Shown one piece after another: positions 23,234-31,536 of a stretch of DNA of 64,000 nucleotides. Position 1 is the stretch's first letter; the number at the start of each line of letters is the position of its first letter. Both the position numbers and the translations under genes were made by a program. Under the pieces are notes generated by a model, which was given only the letters and a program-made list of their open reading frames with translations, was not told the DNA's origin and searched no databases. Source of the DNA: CAWELS01 sp964468205 (GTDB lineage: Bacteria > Acidobacteriota > Terriglobia > Bryobacterales > Bryobacteraceae); the NCBI GenBank assembly GCA_964468205.1, contig CAYXVG010000030.1, forward strand, positions 1 to 64,000. The letters run 5' to 3'.

Positions 23234-24265
23234 TTGCGAATCGCTCTTGACGCTACCTACTCTCTCGGCTCCGAGCCGACAGGGGTAGGCGTGTATTCCG
23301 AGCGGATCATCGAAAACGTCGCGCGTCTATTCGATCCCGAGCGAATCGCGCTCTGCTACCGGCCACACCGTTTTGTCCGGGCGCTGACCAGCAGGATTCC
23401 GGAGAATTGCCGCCGCCGGCCGCTGCTTGACCAGATTCCGCTTCCTTCGGTTCGCTTGTTCCACGGCTTGAATCAGCGGCTGCCGGCTGCCCGCTACCGT
23501 AACGTTGTCTGCACCTTCCATGACCTCTTCGTCATGACCGGGGAGTACTCCACTTCCGAATTTCGGAAGCGATTCACGTCGTTTGCCCGATCGGCCGCTC
23601 AAAGAAGCGACATAGTGATCGCTGTGTCGGCCTTCACCGCGGGCCAGGTAACGGATCTGCTAGGCGTGGAACCGTCGAGGATTCGGGTCATTCCACATGG
23701 GGTTGGCCCGGCGCCGGCCATGCCGCGACTTGACAAGGAGAAGATCATCCTCCACGTTGGATCAGTTCAGAAGCGAAAAAACGTACACGGGCTTGTGCGT
23801 GCTTTTGAGTCCGTGCCTCCGCCGTGGCGTCTGGCGCTGGTGGGTTCGCTGGGATACGGCGCCGAAGAAATACTGGAACAGATTGAACGGAGCCCGGCCC
23901 GCGACAGAATCGACCTGACCGGATACTTGCCGCACCGCGAGCTGGAAGAGATGTATGTACGCGCCGGAGTGTTCGCCTTTCCGTCGCTTGACGAGGGGTT
24001 TGGGATGCCAGTTCTCGACGCGATGGCGCGGGGATTACCCGTACTGACTTCTAATTCTTCCGCGCTGCCGGAGGTTGGCGGCGACGCCGTTGTATACGCC
24101 GATCCGTTGGATGTACAGAGCATCCGCGAGGGGCTTCTGCGGCTGGTTGAGGATCAGGATTTGCGAAACCAGTACTCAGAGAGGGGACTCCAGCGGGCCT
24201 CCGGGTTTCGCTGGGAATCCGCGGCTCTGAAGACCGCCGCCGTCTACAGGGAATTGCTCTCCTAG
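23234..24265 (+). CDS. Glycosyltransferase family 4 (GT-B fold)
   Basis: This 343-residue protein has the GT4 layout: an N-terminal acceptor-side domain (RIALDATYSLGSEPTGVGVYSERII) and a C-terminal nucleotide-sugar domain with IRVIPHGVG, IILHVGSVQKRKNVHGLVRAF, AFPSLDEGFGMPVLDAMARGLPVLTS and SALPEVGGDA (E-x7-E). It transfers a sugar from an activated donor, probably to a polysaccharide or lipid carrier. The best in-frame start is a TTG at 23234, with no close ATG; the GAAGGAG site is ~15 bases upstream, which is a little far. Its stop overlaps the convergent small gene by four bases. Confidence 0.85.
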   Translation: MRIALDATYSLGSEPTGVGVYSERIIENVARLFDPERIALCYRPHRFVRALTSRIPENCRRRPLLDQIPLPSVRLFHGLNQRLPAARYRNVVCTFHDLFVMTGEYSTSEFRKRFTSFARSAAQRSDIVIAVSAFTAGQVTDLLGVEPSRIRVIPHGVGPAPAMPRLDKEKIILHVGSVQKRKNVHGLVRAFESVPPPWRLALVGSLGYGAEEILEQIERSPARDRIDLTGYLPHRELEEMYVRAGVFAFPSLDEGFGMPVLDAMARGLPVLTSNSSALPEVGGDAVVYADPLDVQSIREGLLRLVEDQDLRNQYSERGLQRASGFRWESAALKTAAVYRELLS

Positions 24266-24567
24266 CGGTCGTCTTCCACGGTAATCTTCAGGGCCTTCAA
24301 GAACTTCTGATCCTGCGATGTCCAACGAATGCTACCCGATGATTCGAGTTCGGCTTCCTCGCCAGCGGTCAAGGCGGCTTCAACGTCCTCCTCGTCGCCG
24401 GATTCGCTTCGCTTGTTGAAACCAATGGTCGCCTCGAGCACGAGGAATACGTCGTACCCTGCCCGCCGGATCTCTCCGATTGCTGACGCGATCCGCTCCG
24501 AATCGGACAGAGATTCGTTGATGGCATTCCCAAGTTCTTGCATCAACTCTTTGAGGTGATCGTCCAA
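24262..24567 (-). CDS. Small acidic hypothetical protein
   Basis: This 101-residue acidic protein is unknown to me. It contains a helix-rich start (LKELMQELGNAINESLSDSERIASAIGEIRRAGYD), a strand (VFLVLEATIGF) and a Glu-rich segment. The start is TTG 24567 (after GGAAAGGGG) or ATG 24543. It converges with the glycosyltransferase gene and overlaps its stop by four bases. Confidence 0.55.
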   Translation of the reverse strand: MDDHLKELMQELGNAINESLSDSERIASAIGEIRRAGYDVFLVLEATIGFNKRSESGDEEDVEAALTAGEEAELESSGSIRWTSQDQKFLKALKITVEDDR

Positions 24568-24872
24568 ACCGCGCCCCTTTCCAATGGGTCACTTTCAGCA
24601 TAACATCCCTACTGCTTCCGATGAAGGATGAATGCTGGACGGAATGCCACGGCAGCTAAGGCTTCCATGCCACCCGCCGGCGGCCAGCCGTCCGAGAGCA
24701 TAGCGAGTGACTTAGTGCCGGGTCTCGGATGCGCGTACAGTTTGCGACTTGACCGCGACGCCCGGCCGAGTCCGGCGTCCACCCGCGCCTGGTATCCTCA
24801 ACAGGTCCACCAGCCGGTTGTCCGCTTGATTAGCATATCGGCGCAATCCCGGAAATCTCCAGACTCCTCGTC
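24568..24872. other. Noncoding stretch of ~305 bp
   Basis: No convincing gene, tRNA or repeat is visible. It holds an imperfect hairpin at 24757-24779 (GACGCC pairing with GGCGTC, one bulge) without a U-tract. It lies downstream of the TPR lipoprotein gene and upstream of the small acidic-protein gene, both on the minus strand. Confidence 0.4.
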
Positions 24873-27185
24873 TCAATCCCCAATCTGTTTGAGAAGCGAG
24901 CGGACGTTTTTCGCATCGTTCTTGCTCAGCGCCAGCGCCTGAGCGGCTCGCAGCTCTTCCGCTGCGCGTTCCTGCTGGCCCGAACGGAATAGAGCGAGTC
25001 CCAAGTGGTAGCGATAGTCGCCGCGGCGAGGATCTTTTTCGACAATCCTGGTTAGCAGCTCGATGGCGGCTCCGTACAGGTTTTTCTTGATATAGACATA
25101 CGCAAGAGTGTCCGCGTAGTCGTTGTTGTCCGGGCTAGTGCTGATAGCCCTTTGCGCGTACGTTACAGCCATATCCAGATCGGCCCCCGAGTCGGCCAGT
25201 ACATAGGCCAGGTTATTAAGAGCATCAGCGTTGCCGGGACTCAGTTCGACGGACTTCTCGAGGTAGGTTCGGGCGTCGCGTATGTTGCCTTCACCGGCCA
25301 GGATGGTTCCATAGCGGTAGTACACAACGGGATTCGGCGATTCGGCCTCCATCGCCGCTTGAAGGTATCGCTTAGCGCGCTGGGTGTCACCGTCGTGGAT
25401 GGCGGCGTCGGCAAGATGCCGGCTGGCGGCCTCGTGTTTGGGATCGAGCCGCAAGGCCGACTCAAGAGTTTCCTTGCCCCCAGCGCGGTCACCGGCGGCA
25501 AGAGCCAACCGGCCGGCCATCACAAGCAGATTGGGATTCTCAGGCTGGTCCTGAAGAGCTTCATTGACAAGCTTCCTGGCTTCAGGCAGCCGGTTCTGAA
25601 CAAGATACAGATCGAGCAATCCTTGGGCGCCGCGCCGATCCGGCGGCTGGATTTCGGTCAGGTCGCGGAAACAGCGTTCCGCCTCCCCGTATCTCTGCTC
25701 CATGAGGTTGAGCCGGCCGAGTTCCCAGAGCGCATCCGGTATCCTCTGCTTCTGTTCCAGGAGCAGTGTCAAGTTCCGGCGAGCCTCGTCGAACTGCCGG
25801 CGGCCGGTGTTTGCAACGGCCAGCGCAAGCCTTGCGCTGGCATCGAACGGAGACTCGTCCAGAATGCGCTCCGCAGTCAGTTCGGCATCACTGAACTCTC
25901 CTTGTAACAGGTGAAGGTCAAGGAGGCTATACTGCGCCGGCAGAAACTTGGAGTTGCGATTCGTTGTCTCGTCCAATTGTGTGCGGGCGGCGCGGAAATC
26001 GCCGGACATGAGCAGGGCTCGCCCGTATTGATAACGAAGCGGGACATTATCTGGCAATTCAGAAACCGCGGTTCGCAGGTCAGCGAGTGCGGCGTCCATT
26101 TGCGATTCGCCCCCCGCGGCAAGCCGAAGAATGCCCCGGAGGCCAATGGCACGGGGGTCTTCCGGACCTTTCGCGAGAATCTTGTCGATCTGTTCTGACG
26201 CGGCCGGGAAGTCTTGGGCGGTCAGATAGGCATAGACGATCTTGTAGTGGAACGTATCTCTCGATTTCGGATCCCCCTCCCGTCCTCTTTGATAGGCCTC
26301 AACGGCCTCCATGGGATCGCCGGTCATGACATAGTAGTCGCCGATCATGAGCCAGGCATCGGGAAACTTCTCCAGATCCCGGGTCAGGTGCAGCAGTGTC
26401 TCCTCGACTTTCCCGGCCTGGCCTTGGCTGCGGTAATGGGCCGCAAGAGCGAGCCAGTTCGCAGGGTCGTCCGGTAACGCTTTCGTCTTGGCCTCCAGCG
26501 CGCTGCAAGCCCCTTCGACATCCCCGCTGGCCGCCAGAGTCCGGTAGAGCAGATCGTAAGGCTCCTCTTGTTTCGGGCATCTTTCGATATATTCTCTGAG
26601 GATTTCCGCAGCCACATCAATGCGCCCAAGCCTGAGGTGCGCCAAGGCCAGGGCCATCGCGAATCCACTGTCTTGAGAGTCCAGTTTGTACGCCTCTTCC
26701 AGCGGGCTAAGCGCTTCTTCAAACCGCTCATCGGCCAGCATGATCCGCCCTTTGACGTGGAGAACCTCCTTGGCAGCCGGATGTTTGCGCTGAGCGGACT
26801 CGGACAGTTGGATGAGCGTATCCATGGTTGCTTCGTTGCCCCTTCGGGAAGGAGCTCTAACCGCTGCGAAGTAGATCTCGGCCAGCTTACGAAAGGCGTC
26901 CAGGTTGTCGGGGTCCAGCTCGAAAGCCCGGCGCAGGGAGTGGACCGCGCGCGGATACTCTTTCAACTCAAGCGACACCAGACCAAGTTTGTAGTACGCT
27001 TCGGCGAAGCGTCGATCGAACTGCAGCGCCCGCCGGTAGAGGATCGACGCCTCTTTGTGGTTTCCGGCTTCGTTGTATTTGTCCGCCGCCGCCATAAACC
27101 GATCTCGCTGCGACTCGGGATCCATCCCGCAGGCCAAGAGCAGGACGGCAATCATGAGTGATAAGACGAACGCGCGAAGTGGCAT
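24873..27185 (-). CDS. TPR-repeat lipoprotein
   Basis: This 770-residue protein starts at ATG 27185 with a signal sequence and a lipobox (AVLLLACG, Cys at about residue 19). The mature protein is almost entirely tetratricopeptide repeats (for example FAEAYYKLGLVSLELKEYPRAVHSLRRAFELDPDN, and at the end GDYRYHLGLALFRSGQQERAAEELRAAQAL), at least 15 units. TPR solenoids bind proteins. Similar long TPR lipoproteins occur with PEP-CTERM/exosortase systems, but I see no exosortase gene here. Its partner is unknown. Divergent from tatA. Confidence 0.85.
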   Translation of the reverse strand: MPLRAFVLSLMIAVLLLACGMDPESQRDRFMAAADKYNEAGNHKEASILYRRALQFDRRFAEAYYKLGLVSLELKEYPRAVHSLRRAFELDPDNLDAFRKLAEIYFAAVRAPSRRGNEATMDTLIQLSESAQRKHPAAKEVLHVKGRIMLADERFEEALSPLEEAYKLDSQDSGFAMALALAHLRLGRIDVAAEILREYIERCPKQEEPYDLLYRTLAASGDVEGACSALEAKTKALPDDPANWLALAAHYRSQGQAGKVEETLLHLTRDLEKFPDAWLMIGDYYVMTGDPMEAVEAYQRGREGDPKSRDTFHYKIVYAYLTAQDFPAASEQIDKILAKGPEDPRAIGLRGILRLAAGGESQMDAALADLRTAVSELPDNVPLRYQYGRALLMSGDFRAARTQLDETTNRNSKFLPAQYSLLDLHLLQGEFSDAELTAERILDESPFDASARLALAVANTGRRQFDEARRNLTLLLEQKQRIPDALWELGRLNLMEQRYGEAERCFRDLTEIQPPDRRGAQGLLDLYLVQNRLPEARKLVNEALQDQPENPNLLVMAGRLALAAGDRAGGKETLESALRLDPKHEAASRHLADAAIHDGDTQRAKRYLQAAMEAESPNPVVYYRYGTILAGEGNIRDARTYLEKSVELSPGNADALNNLAYVLADSGADLDMAVTYAQRAISTSPDNNDYADTLAYVYIKKNLYGAAIELLTRIVEKDPRRGDYRYHLGLALFRSGQQERAAEELRAAQALALSKNDAKNVRSLLKQIGD

Positions 27186-27346
27186 TTCCGGACCTTCTTT
27201 CCAATCATAAAGTAACCGGCAAAGGTTCCTGAAGCAAAGGCCGGCTGGCCCGGTCATCACGCCTGGGCGGCGAGGAGGCATACCTGCTGCTGCTTGACTC
27301 CCCCAAAAACCGGTCCCTACAATGAAGATGTCACGAAGGAGGCCCG

Positions 27347-27538
27347 ATGCGATCAATTGGCTTGCCCGAACTTCTTATCATCTTGGGGATAGCCGTGCTG
27401 CTGTTTGGCGGCCGGAAGATCCCGGAGGTAGCCAAGGGGCTCGGCGAAGGTATCCGGAATTTCAAAAGCGCCTTGAAGACCGAGGAAAAGGAACAAGGCG
27501 AGAGGAAGGCCGAAGAAGGCGAAAAGAAGCAAGCGTAG
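27347..27538 (+). CDS. tatA: TatA/TatE-type twin-arginine translocase subunit
   Basis: This 63-residue protein has the TatA layout: a short periplasmic start, one membrane helix (ELLIILGIAVLLFGG), the hinge RKIPEVAKGLGEGIRNFKSAL and a charged tail. TatA oligomers form the pore for folded proteins carrying RR signal peptides. GAAGGAGG precedes ATG 27347. It is a single tatA with no tatB or tatC nearby. It is followed directly by a bidirectional terminator. Confidence 0.92.
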   Translation: MRSIGLPELLIILGIAVLLFGGRKIPEVAKGLGEGIRNFKSALKTEEKEQGERKAEEGEKKQA

Positions 27539-27595
27539 GCTTCCTGAAGCCGCCGGCGGTGTGGGCGGCGTTCTAGCATGGCTTCCAGGAAACAG

Positions 27596-27628
27596 AAACC
27601 CCGCGACCGGGCCGGCCGCGGGGTTTTT
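27596..27628. terminator. Bidirectional rho-independent terminator between tatA and HU
   Basis: A perfect 10-bp stem (AAACCCCGCG at 27596-27605, mirrored at 27617-27626) has a T-run on the + side (TTTTT to 27628) and an A-run on the other, so it can end transcripts from both convergent genes. Confidence 0.88.
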
Positions 27629-27650
27629 ACGGTCTCTGGCGTTTCGTTGA

Positions 27651-27974
27651 TCAGGCGGTCTTCGCCCTCGGCTTCCGGGGAGGAACGATTGCCTCCTTGC
27701 AAGCCTTGGCGACAGTGAACTTGACCACCTTTTTGGCCGGGATACGGATCTTCTCGCCGGTGGCAGGGTTGCGGCCGATGCGAGCTTTCCGTTCGACCTT
27801 CTTCAGGCGGCCAAGACCCGGTAGGACGAAAACGCCATTCTTCTTGGTTTCAGCGATTGCGGTGTCAGCATACGCCGCAATAATGTCTTTGGCGACCTTG
27901 GTCGTAACGCCGCCGACTTCGGCGATCTTCTTTACGAACTCGGTCTGGGTCATCTTTTTCTGTGCAGTTGCCAT
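27651..27974 (-). CDS. HU/IHF-family nucleoid protein
   Basis: This 107-residue DNA-bending protein is typical of HU: TQTEFVKKIAEVGGVTTKVAKDIIAAYADT, FVLPGLGRLKKVERKARIGRNPATGEKI, then IPAKKVVKFTVAKACKEAI. The RNPATGE arm motif is the minor-groove intercalation loop. The N-terminus has a short extension (MATAQKK) and the C-terminus a basic tail, both common in Acidobacteriota. The start ATG 27974 sits ~130 bases downstream of a good promoter. A bidirectional terminator lies just after it. Confidence 0.95.
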   Translation of the reverse strand: MATAQKKMTQTEFVKKIAEVGGVTTKVAKDIIAAYADTAIAETKKNGVFVLPGLGRLKKVERKARIGRNPATGEKIRIPAKKVVKFTVAKACKEAIVPPRKPRAKTA

Positions 27975-28109
27975 TCGAATTCAATCTCCCAATGATAATG
28001 TCCCCTCCGGTTGGGAGGAGCCAGTTTCGCTCGACGACCGCGCGCGTACGGCTTCAAACCGTGCTTCGCGCTGCCGGCCCCGAATCACTTCGTGGTGAGC
28101 GGCTGTCTA

Positions 28110-28139
28110 ATGATAAAAGATTCGAACCGGGAGTGTAAA
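28110..28139 (-). promoter_or_regulatory. Promoter of the HU gene
   Basis: On the minus strand TTTACA (28139-28134) is followed after 18 bases by TATCAT (28115-28110), both close to consensus. The leader to the HU start at 27974 is about 130 bases. Confidence 0.6.
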
Positions 28140-28242
28140 GAAAAATCGCGTTCGGAAGCCCTATTTTCAGGGGTTTCAGAGGCTCACACGCCTCGAAAGG
28201 GCCAGATTGTGGGTCTGGGGCGGGTCTGTCGCCGCAGAAATG

Positions 28243-29301
28243 TTACGCCACGGCGCTTTTGGCGGGCTCCGTATCACTCACCTGAGGCGCCTGCCGGCCC
28301 GGCTCCCCAGCAAGCAGATCCGCCGCTGCGCGGATGCTCTTGTCCAGCCGGGCGGCTACGTCGGGGTTTCCGGCGAGATAGGATTTTGCGTTCTCCCGGC
28401 CCTGGCCGAGCCGCTCCCCCTGGAAGCTGAACCAGGTGCCGCTCTTCTCAACGACTGAGTGCTTGACGCCCAGGTCGAGAAGCTCCCCTTCCCGCGAGAT
28501 ACCGTGACCATGCATCAGGTCGAACTCCGCCTCCCGAAACGGCGCCGCCACCTTGTTCTTGACCACCTTCACGCGGGTGCGGCTTCCAGAGATCTTGTCG
28601 CCATCCTTAATGGATCCGATACGGCGAACGTCCATCCGCACCGAGGAATAGAACTTCAGGGCTCGGCCGCCGGTAGTGGTCTCAGGATTACCGAACATGA
28701 CGCCTATCTTCTCCCGGACCTGGTTGATGAAGATCAGGCAAGTGTTTTTCCGGGAAACGAGACCTGTGAGCTTCCGCAGCGCCTGCGACATCAGTCGCGC
28801 GTGGAGGCCCATATGGCTGTCTCCCATCTCCCCGTCAAGTTCCGCCTTCGGCACCAGCGCGGCCACGGAATCGATGACCGCGATATCGATGGCGCCAGAA
28901 TTCACGAGCGCGGCGGTTATCTCCAGCGCCTGCTCGCCGGAGTCGGGCTGAGACACAAGGAGGTTTTCGACATCCACCCCCAACGCCTTCGCATACCCGG
29001 GATCCAGAGCGTGCTCCGCATCAATGAAGGCCGCGCTCCCGCCCGCCTTGCTTGCTTCGGCGACGATGTGCAGTGCCAAGGTTGTCTTGCCGGAAGACTC
29101 AGGCCCATAGATTTCGACGACGCGTCCGCGGGGGACTCCACCCACCCCGAGAGCGATATCCAACGCGAGCGATCCGCTCGGAATCACTTCCACGGGCAAG
29201 ACGCTGCCCGCGCCCAGGCGCTGCACCGAACCGAGTCCGAACTGTTTGTCCATTTGCCGCAAGGCCTGCAAGATCTCCTGTTCGCGGTCTCTGTTTTTCA
29301 T
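28243..29301 (-). CDS. recA: RecA recombinase, copy 1
   Basis: RecA forms filaments on single-stranded DNA, pairs homologous strands and triggers the SOS response. This 352-residue copy has Walker A GPESSGKTT at 66-74, the catalytic Glu in FIDAEHALDP (Glu96), loop L1 GEMGDSHMG like E. coli, and loop L2 FGNPETTTGG, all intact. The start is ATG 29301 with CAGGAGAG upstream. A second, clearly homologous recA lies 144 bases upstream on the same strand. The C-terminal ~30 residues are variable and only partly acidic. By loop sequence this copy looks like the conventional RecA. Confidence 0.95.
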   Translation of the reverse strand: MKNRDREQEILQALRQMDKQFGLGSVQRLGAGSVLPVEVIPSGSLALDIALGVGGVPRGRVVEIYGPESSGKTTLALHIVAEASKAGGSAAFIDAEHALDPGYAKALGVDVENLLVSQPDSGEQALEITAALVNSGAIDIAVIDSVAALVPKAELDGEMGDSHMGLHARLMSQALRKLTGLVSRKNTCLIFINQVREKIGVMFGNPETTTGGRALKFYSSVRMDVRRIGSIKDGDKISGSRTRVKVVKNKVAAPFREAEFDLMHGHGISREGELLDLGVKHSVVEKSGTWFSFQGERLGQGRENAKSYLAGNPDVAARLDKSIRAAADLLAGEPGRQAPQVSDTEPAKSAVA

Positions 29302-29445
29302 GGATGATTCTCTCCTGAAATCGGTAAGTATGCCCAGGAAGGATTTGTTCTCAGGGGAATCGCGTTTTTCTGGCCTGACCGCGCGCTCGGCGGGTCTCGA
29401 CGGGGGGAAGGCGAAAGAGGTGAGAGCGGACGCTTCCGCCCGGCG

Positions 29446-30492
29446 CTACTTCGAGCTGGCGGGCTCCGTGGCGGGTTCGTTGGCCGGTTTGCCGGCGGCA
29501 GCCAGTCCGAGCGCCTTACGCAGTTCGGCGCCCAACTGGTCGCGCAAACCGGGGTGATCCCTCAGAAACTGCTTGGCGTTTTCGCGCCCCTGTCCGATCC
29601 GCTCGCCGCCGTAGCTGTACCAGGAACCGCTTTTCTCCACCATCCGGTTGACTACGCCGAGGTCCAGCAGATCTCCCTCAACGGAGATACCCTGCCCGTA
29701 CAAGATGTCGAACTCCGCCTCGCGGAATGGCGGGGCCACCTTGTTTTTCACCACCTTTACGCGAGTGCGGTTGCCGATGACCTTGTCGCCGTCCTTAATG
29801 GCAGCGATGCGGCGGATATCGGCGCGGATCGAGGAATAGAACTTCAACGCCCGCCCTCCAGTGGTAGTTTCGGGGCTGCCGAACATCACACCGATCTTCT
29901 CGCGAATCTGGTTGATAAAAATTAGACAGGTCTTTGACTTCGAAACATTGCCGGTGAGCTTTCGCATCGCCTGGGACATCAGCCGGGCTTGAACACCCAC
30001 GAACGTGTCACCCATCTCGCCGTCAAGCTCGGCCTTCGGCACTAGGGCAGCCACCGAGTCGACAACGAGGATATCGATCGAGCCAGAAACGATCAACGCG
30101 CTAGTAATCTCGAGGGCCTGCTCTGCATAGTCCGGCTGAGAAACAAGCAGATTGTCCACATCGACGCCCAGCGCGCCCGCATAGGCCGGATCGAGTGCGT
30201 GTTCCACATCGATGAAGGCCGCCATCCCACCGGCTTTCTGGGCTTCCGCGACAACGTGGAGGGCAACAGTGGTTTTTCCAGAGGATTCCGGGCCGTAGAT
30301 CTCGTTGATGCGCCCCCGGGGAAATCCTCCGATGCCAAGGGCGGCGTCCAGGGAGATCGCTCCGGTGGGAATGCTCGGGATCGCCACGACGGCGTCTCTG
30401 GCGCCCAGGCGCTGGATCGATCCTTTTCCGAATTGCTTTTCAATCTGGCTGAGTGTGAGCCCGAGAGCGCGTGCGCGTTCCTTTTCATCCAT
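29446..30492 (-). CDS. recA: RecA recombinase, copy 2, with altered L1 loop
   Basis: This 348-residue RecA starts at ATG 30492. It shares most motifs with copy 1: Walker A GPESSGKTT at 67-75, FIDVEHALDP, loop L2 FGSPETTTGGRALKF and NQIREKIGVMFG. The L1 DNA-contact loop differs, with GDTFVGVQAR in place of GDSHMGLHAR. The C-terminus (KPANEPATEPASSK) is also unlike copy 1. Both copies look full-length and enzymatically intact, so this is a tandem duplication that has diverged rather than a pseudogene. Functional specialisation is a hypothesis. A TATAAT lies ~41 bases upstream. Confidence 0.93.
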   Translation of the reverse strand: MDEKERARALGLTLSQIEKQFGKGSIQRLGARDAVVAIPSIPTGAISLDAALGIGGFPRGRINEIYGPESSGKTTVALHVVAEAQKAGGMAAFIDVEHALDPAYAGALGVDVDNLLVSQPDYAEQALEITSALIVSGSIDILVVDSVAALVPKAELDGEMGDTFVGVQARLMSQAMRKLTGNVSKSKTCLIFINQIREKIGVMFGSPETTTGGRALKFYSSIRADIRRIAAIKDGDKVIGNRTRVKVVKNKVAPPFREAEFDILYGQGISVEGDLLDLGVVNRMVEKSGSWYSYGGERIGQGRENAKQFLRDHPGLRDQLGAELRKALGLAAAGKPANEPATEPASSK

Positions 30493-30532
30493 GTCGTTTA
30501 GAGAGTCCTCGATCCGTCGGGTATGGAAACCA

Positions 30533-30538
30533 ATTATA
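30533..30538 (-). promoter_or_regulatory. Candidate -10 of recA copy 2
   Basis: TATAAT on the minus strand, in the 71-bp gap before the recA copy 2 start. No clear -35 was found at the usual spacing and I could not identify a LexA box with confidence. Confidence 0.4.
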
Positions 30539-30563
30539 ACGCTGGAGCGCAAGAGCGCCCGGG

Positions 30564-31517
30564 CTACAGGTTGGGAGCATAGTAACCCTTGCGGGCTCGC
30601 ACCACGAGGTTCTTGTGTTTCTTGACTTTAATCTTGATCGGATGATACTGGCCGTCAGTCTGCAACGGCTCCGGCCGGTACAGGATATTGTACTGGTGCC
30701 GGAGTTCGTTGGCGATGTTGGAAAAGGACTGCATCAAGTCCTCGACCTTGAACGGGAACAGGGCAAGCCCGCCCGTCTCTCCGGCGAAGTATTTGAGCAC
30801 CTTGTCGCCGTTGGTCTGGATCCGGGAGACGTTCGTCGAAATCGTGTACACGACCGCGTCGGCCCGGTGGGCCATCTCCAGGGCTTGGTCGCGCGAATAG
30901 CGGCTCTGGTTGTCCTCGCCATCACCGAGCATAATAATCGCCCGCCGAAACTTGTGCCGTGGTTTGTCTTCCATCAGCTTGTCGCGCGAGGCATAGAAGA
31001 CGGCGTCATAGAGCGCCGTGCCGCCACCCGGCCGCAGAGAGCGGATGGCTTCCGCCAGCTCTTCGGGGTCGCCGGTCAGGTCGGCTATCAACTCCACGCC
31101 GGTGTCGAAGCTTACCACCGTCGCCTTGTCAATATCCGGCCGGATCACGCTATTGATGAACTCGATAGCCGCCTCTTGGATAAACCGGAAGCGGTCGCGG
31201 ATACTGTTGCTTGTGTCGATTAGGATAGCGATCCGCAGGGGCAGGTCCGAAAGAGAAGAGAACTCCAGGATGTTCTGGGGTTCCTTGTGTTCGAGCACTT
31301 CGAAATCGTCCTGGCTCAAGTCCATTACGAACCGGCCCTTCTTATCGGAGACGGTGTAGAGAACGCTAACACGGGTGACGTCGAGAACTATGCGGGTAGA
31401 CTCTTCGAGTTCCTCTTCGGTGGGCGGTCCCGGCGAAAGCCGCGGCTCCTGCGGTTGCGCGCCAGTGAAGAAACCCAAGCCGGCAATTGCGGCAATAAGA
31501 AATGCGAATGTTTTCAT
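30564..31517 (-). CDS. Secreted VWFA-domain protein (acidobacterial type)
   Basis: This 317-residue protein starts at ATG 31517 with a signal peptide (MKTFAFLIAAIAGLGFFTGAQ). The N-terminal part (RVSVLYTVSDKKGRFVMDLSQDDFEVLEHKEPQ) is the conserved prelude of the VWFA-related family of Acidobacteriota. The VWA domain has a complete metal-ion-dependent adhesion site (IDTSNS, D101/S103/S105, plus GGGTALYDAV and GDGEDN). It probably binds a protein or divalent cation outside the cytoplasm. It ends KKHKNLVVRARKGYYAP. It lies between rluD and recA on the same strand. Confidence 0.88.
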   Translation of the reverse strand: MKTFAFLIAAIAGLGFFTGAQPQEPRLSPGPPTEEELEESTRIVLDVTRVSVLYTVSDKKGRFVMDLSQDDFEVLEHKEPQNILEFSSLSDLPLRIAILIDTSNSIRDRFRFIQEAAIEFINSVIRPDIDKATVVSFDTGVELIADLTGDPEELAEAIRSLRPGGGTALYDAVFYASRDKLMEDKPRHKFRRAIIMLGDGEDNQSRYSRDQALEMAHRADAVVYTISTNVSRIQTNGDKVLKYFAGETGGLALFPFKVEDLMQSFSNIANELRHQYNILYRPEPLQTDGQYHPIKIKVKKHKNLVVRARKGYYAPNL

Positions 31518-31536
31518 TGCGCCCTCTCTTTCTATT

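Noticed and set aside
24628..24942. Plus-strand frame in the 24.6-24.9 kb gap
   Set aside because: It has no domain and extends into the end of the TPR lipoprotein gene; more likely chance.
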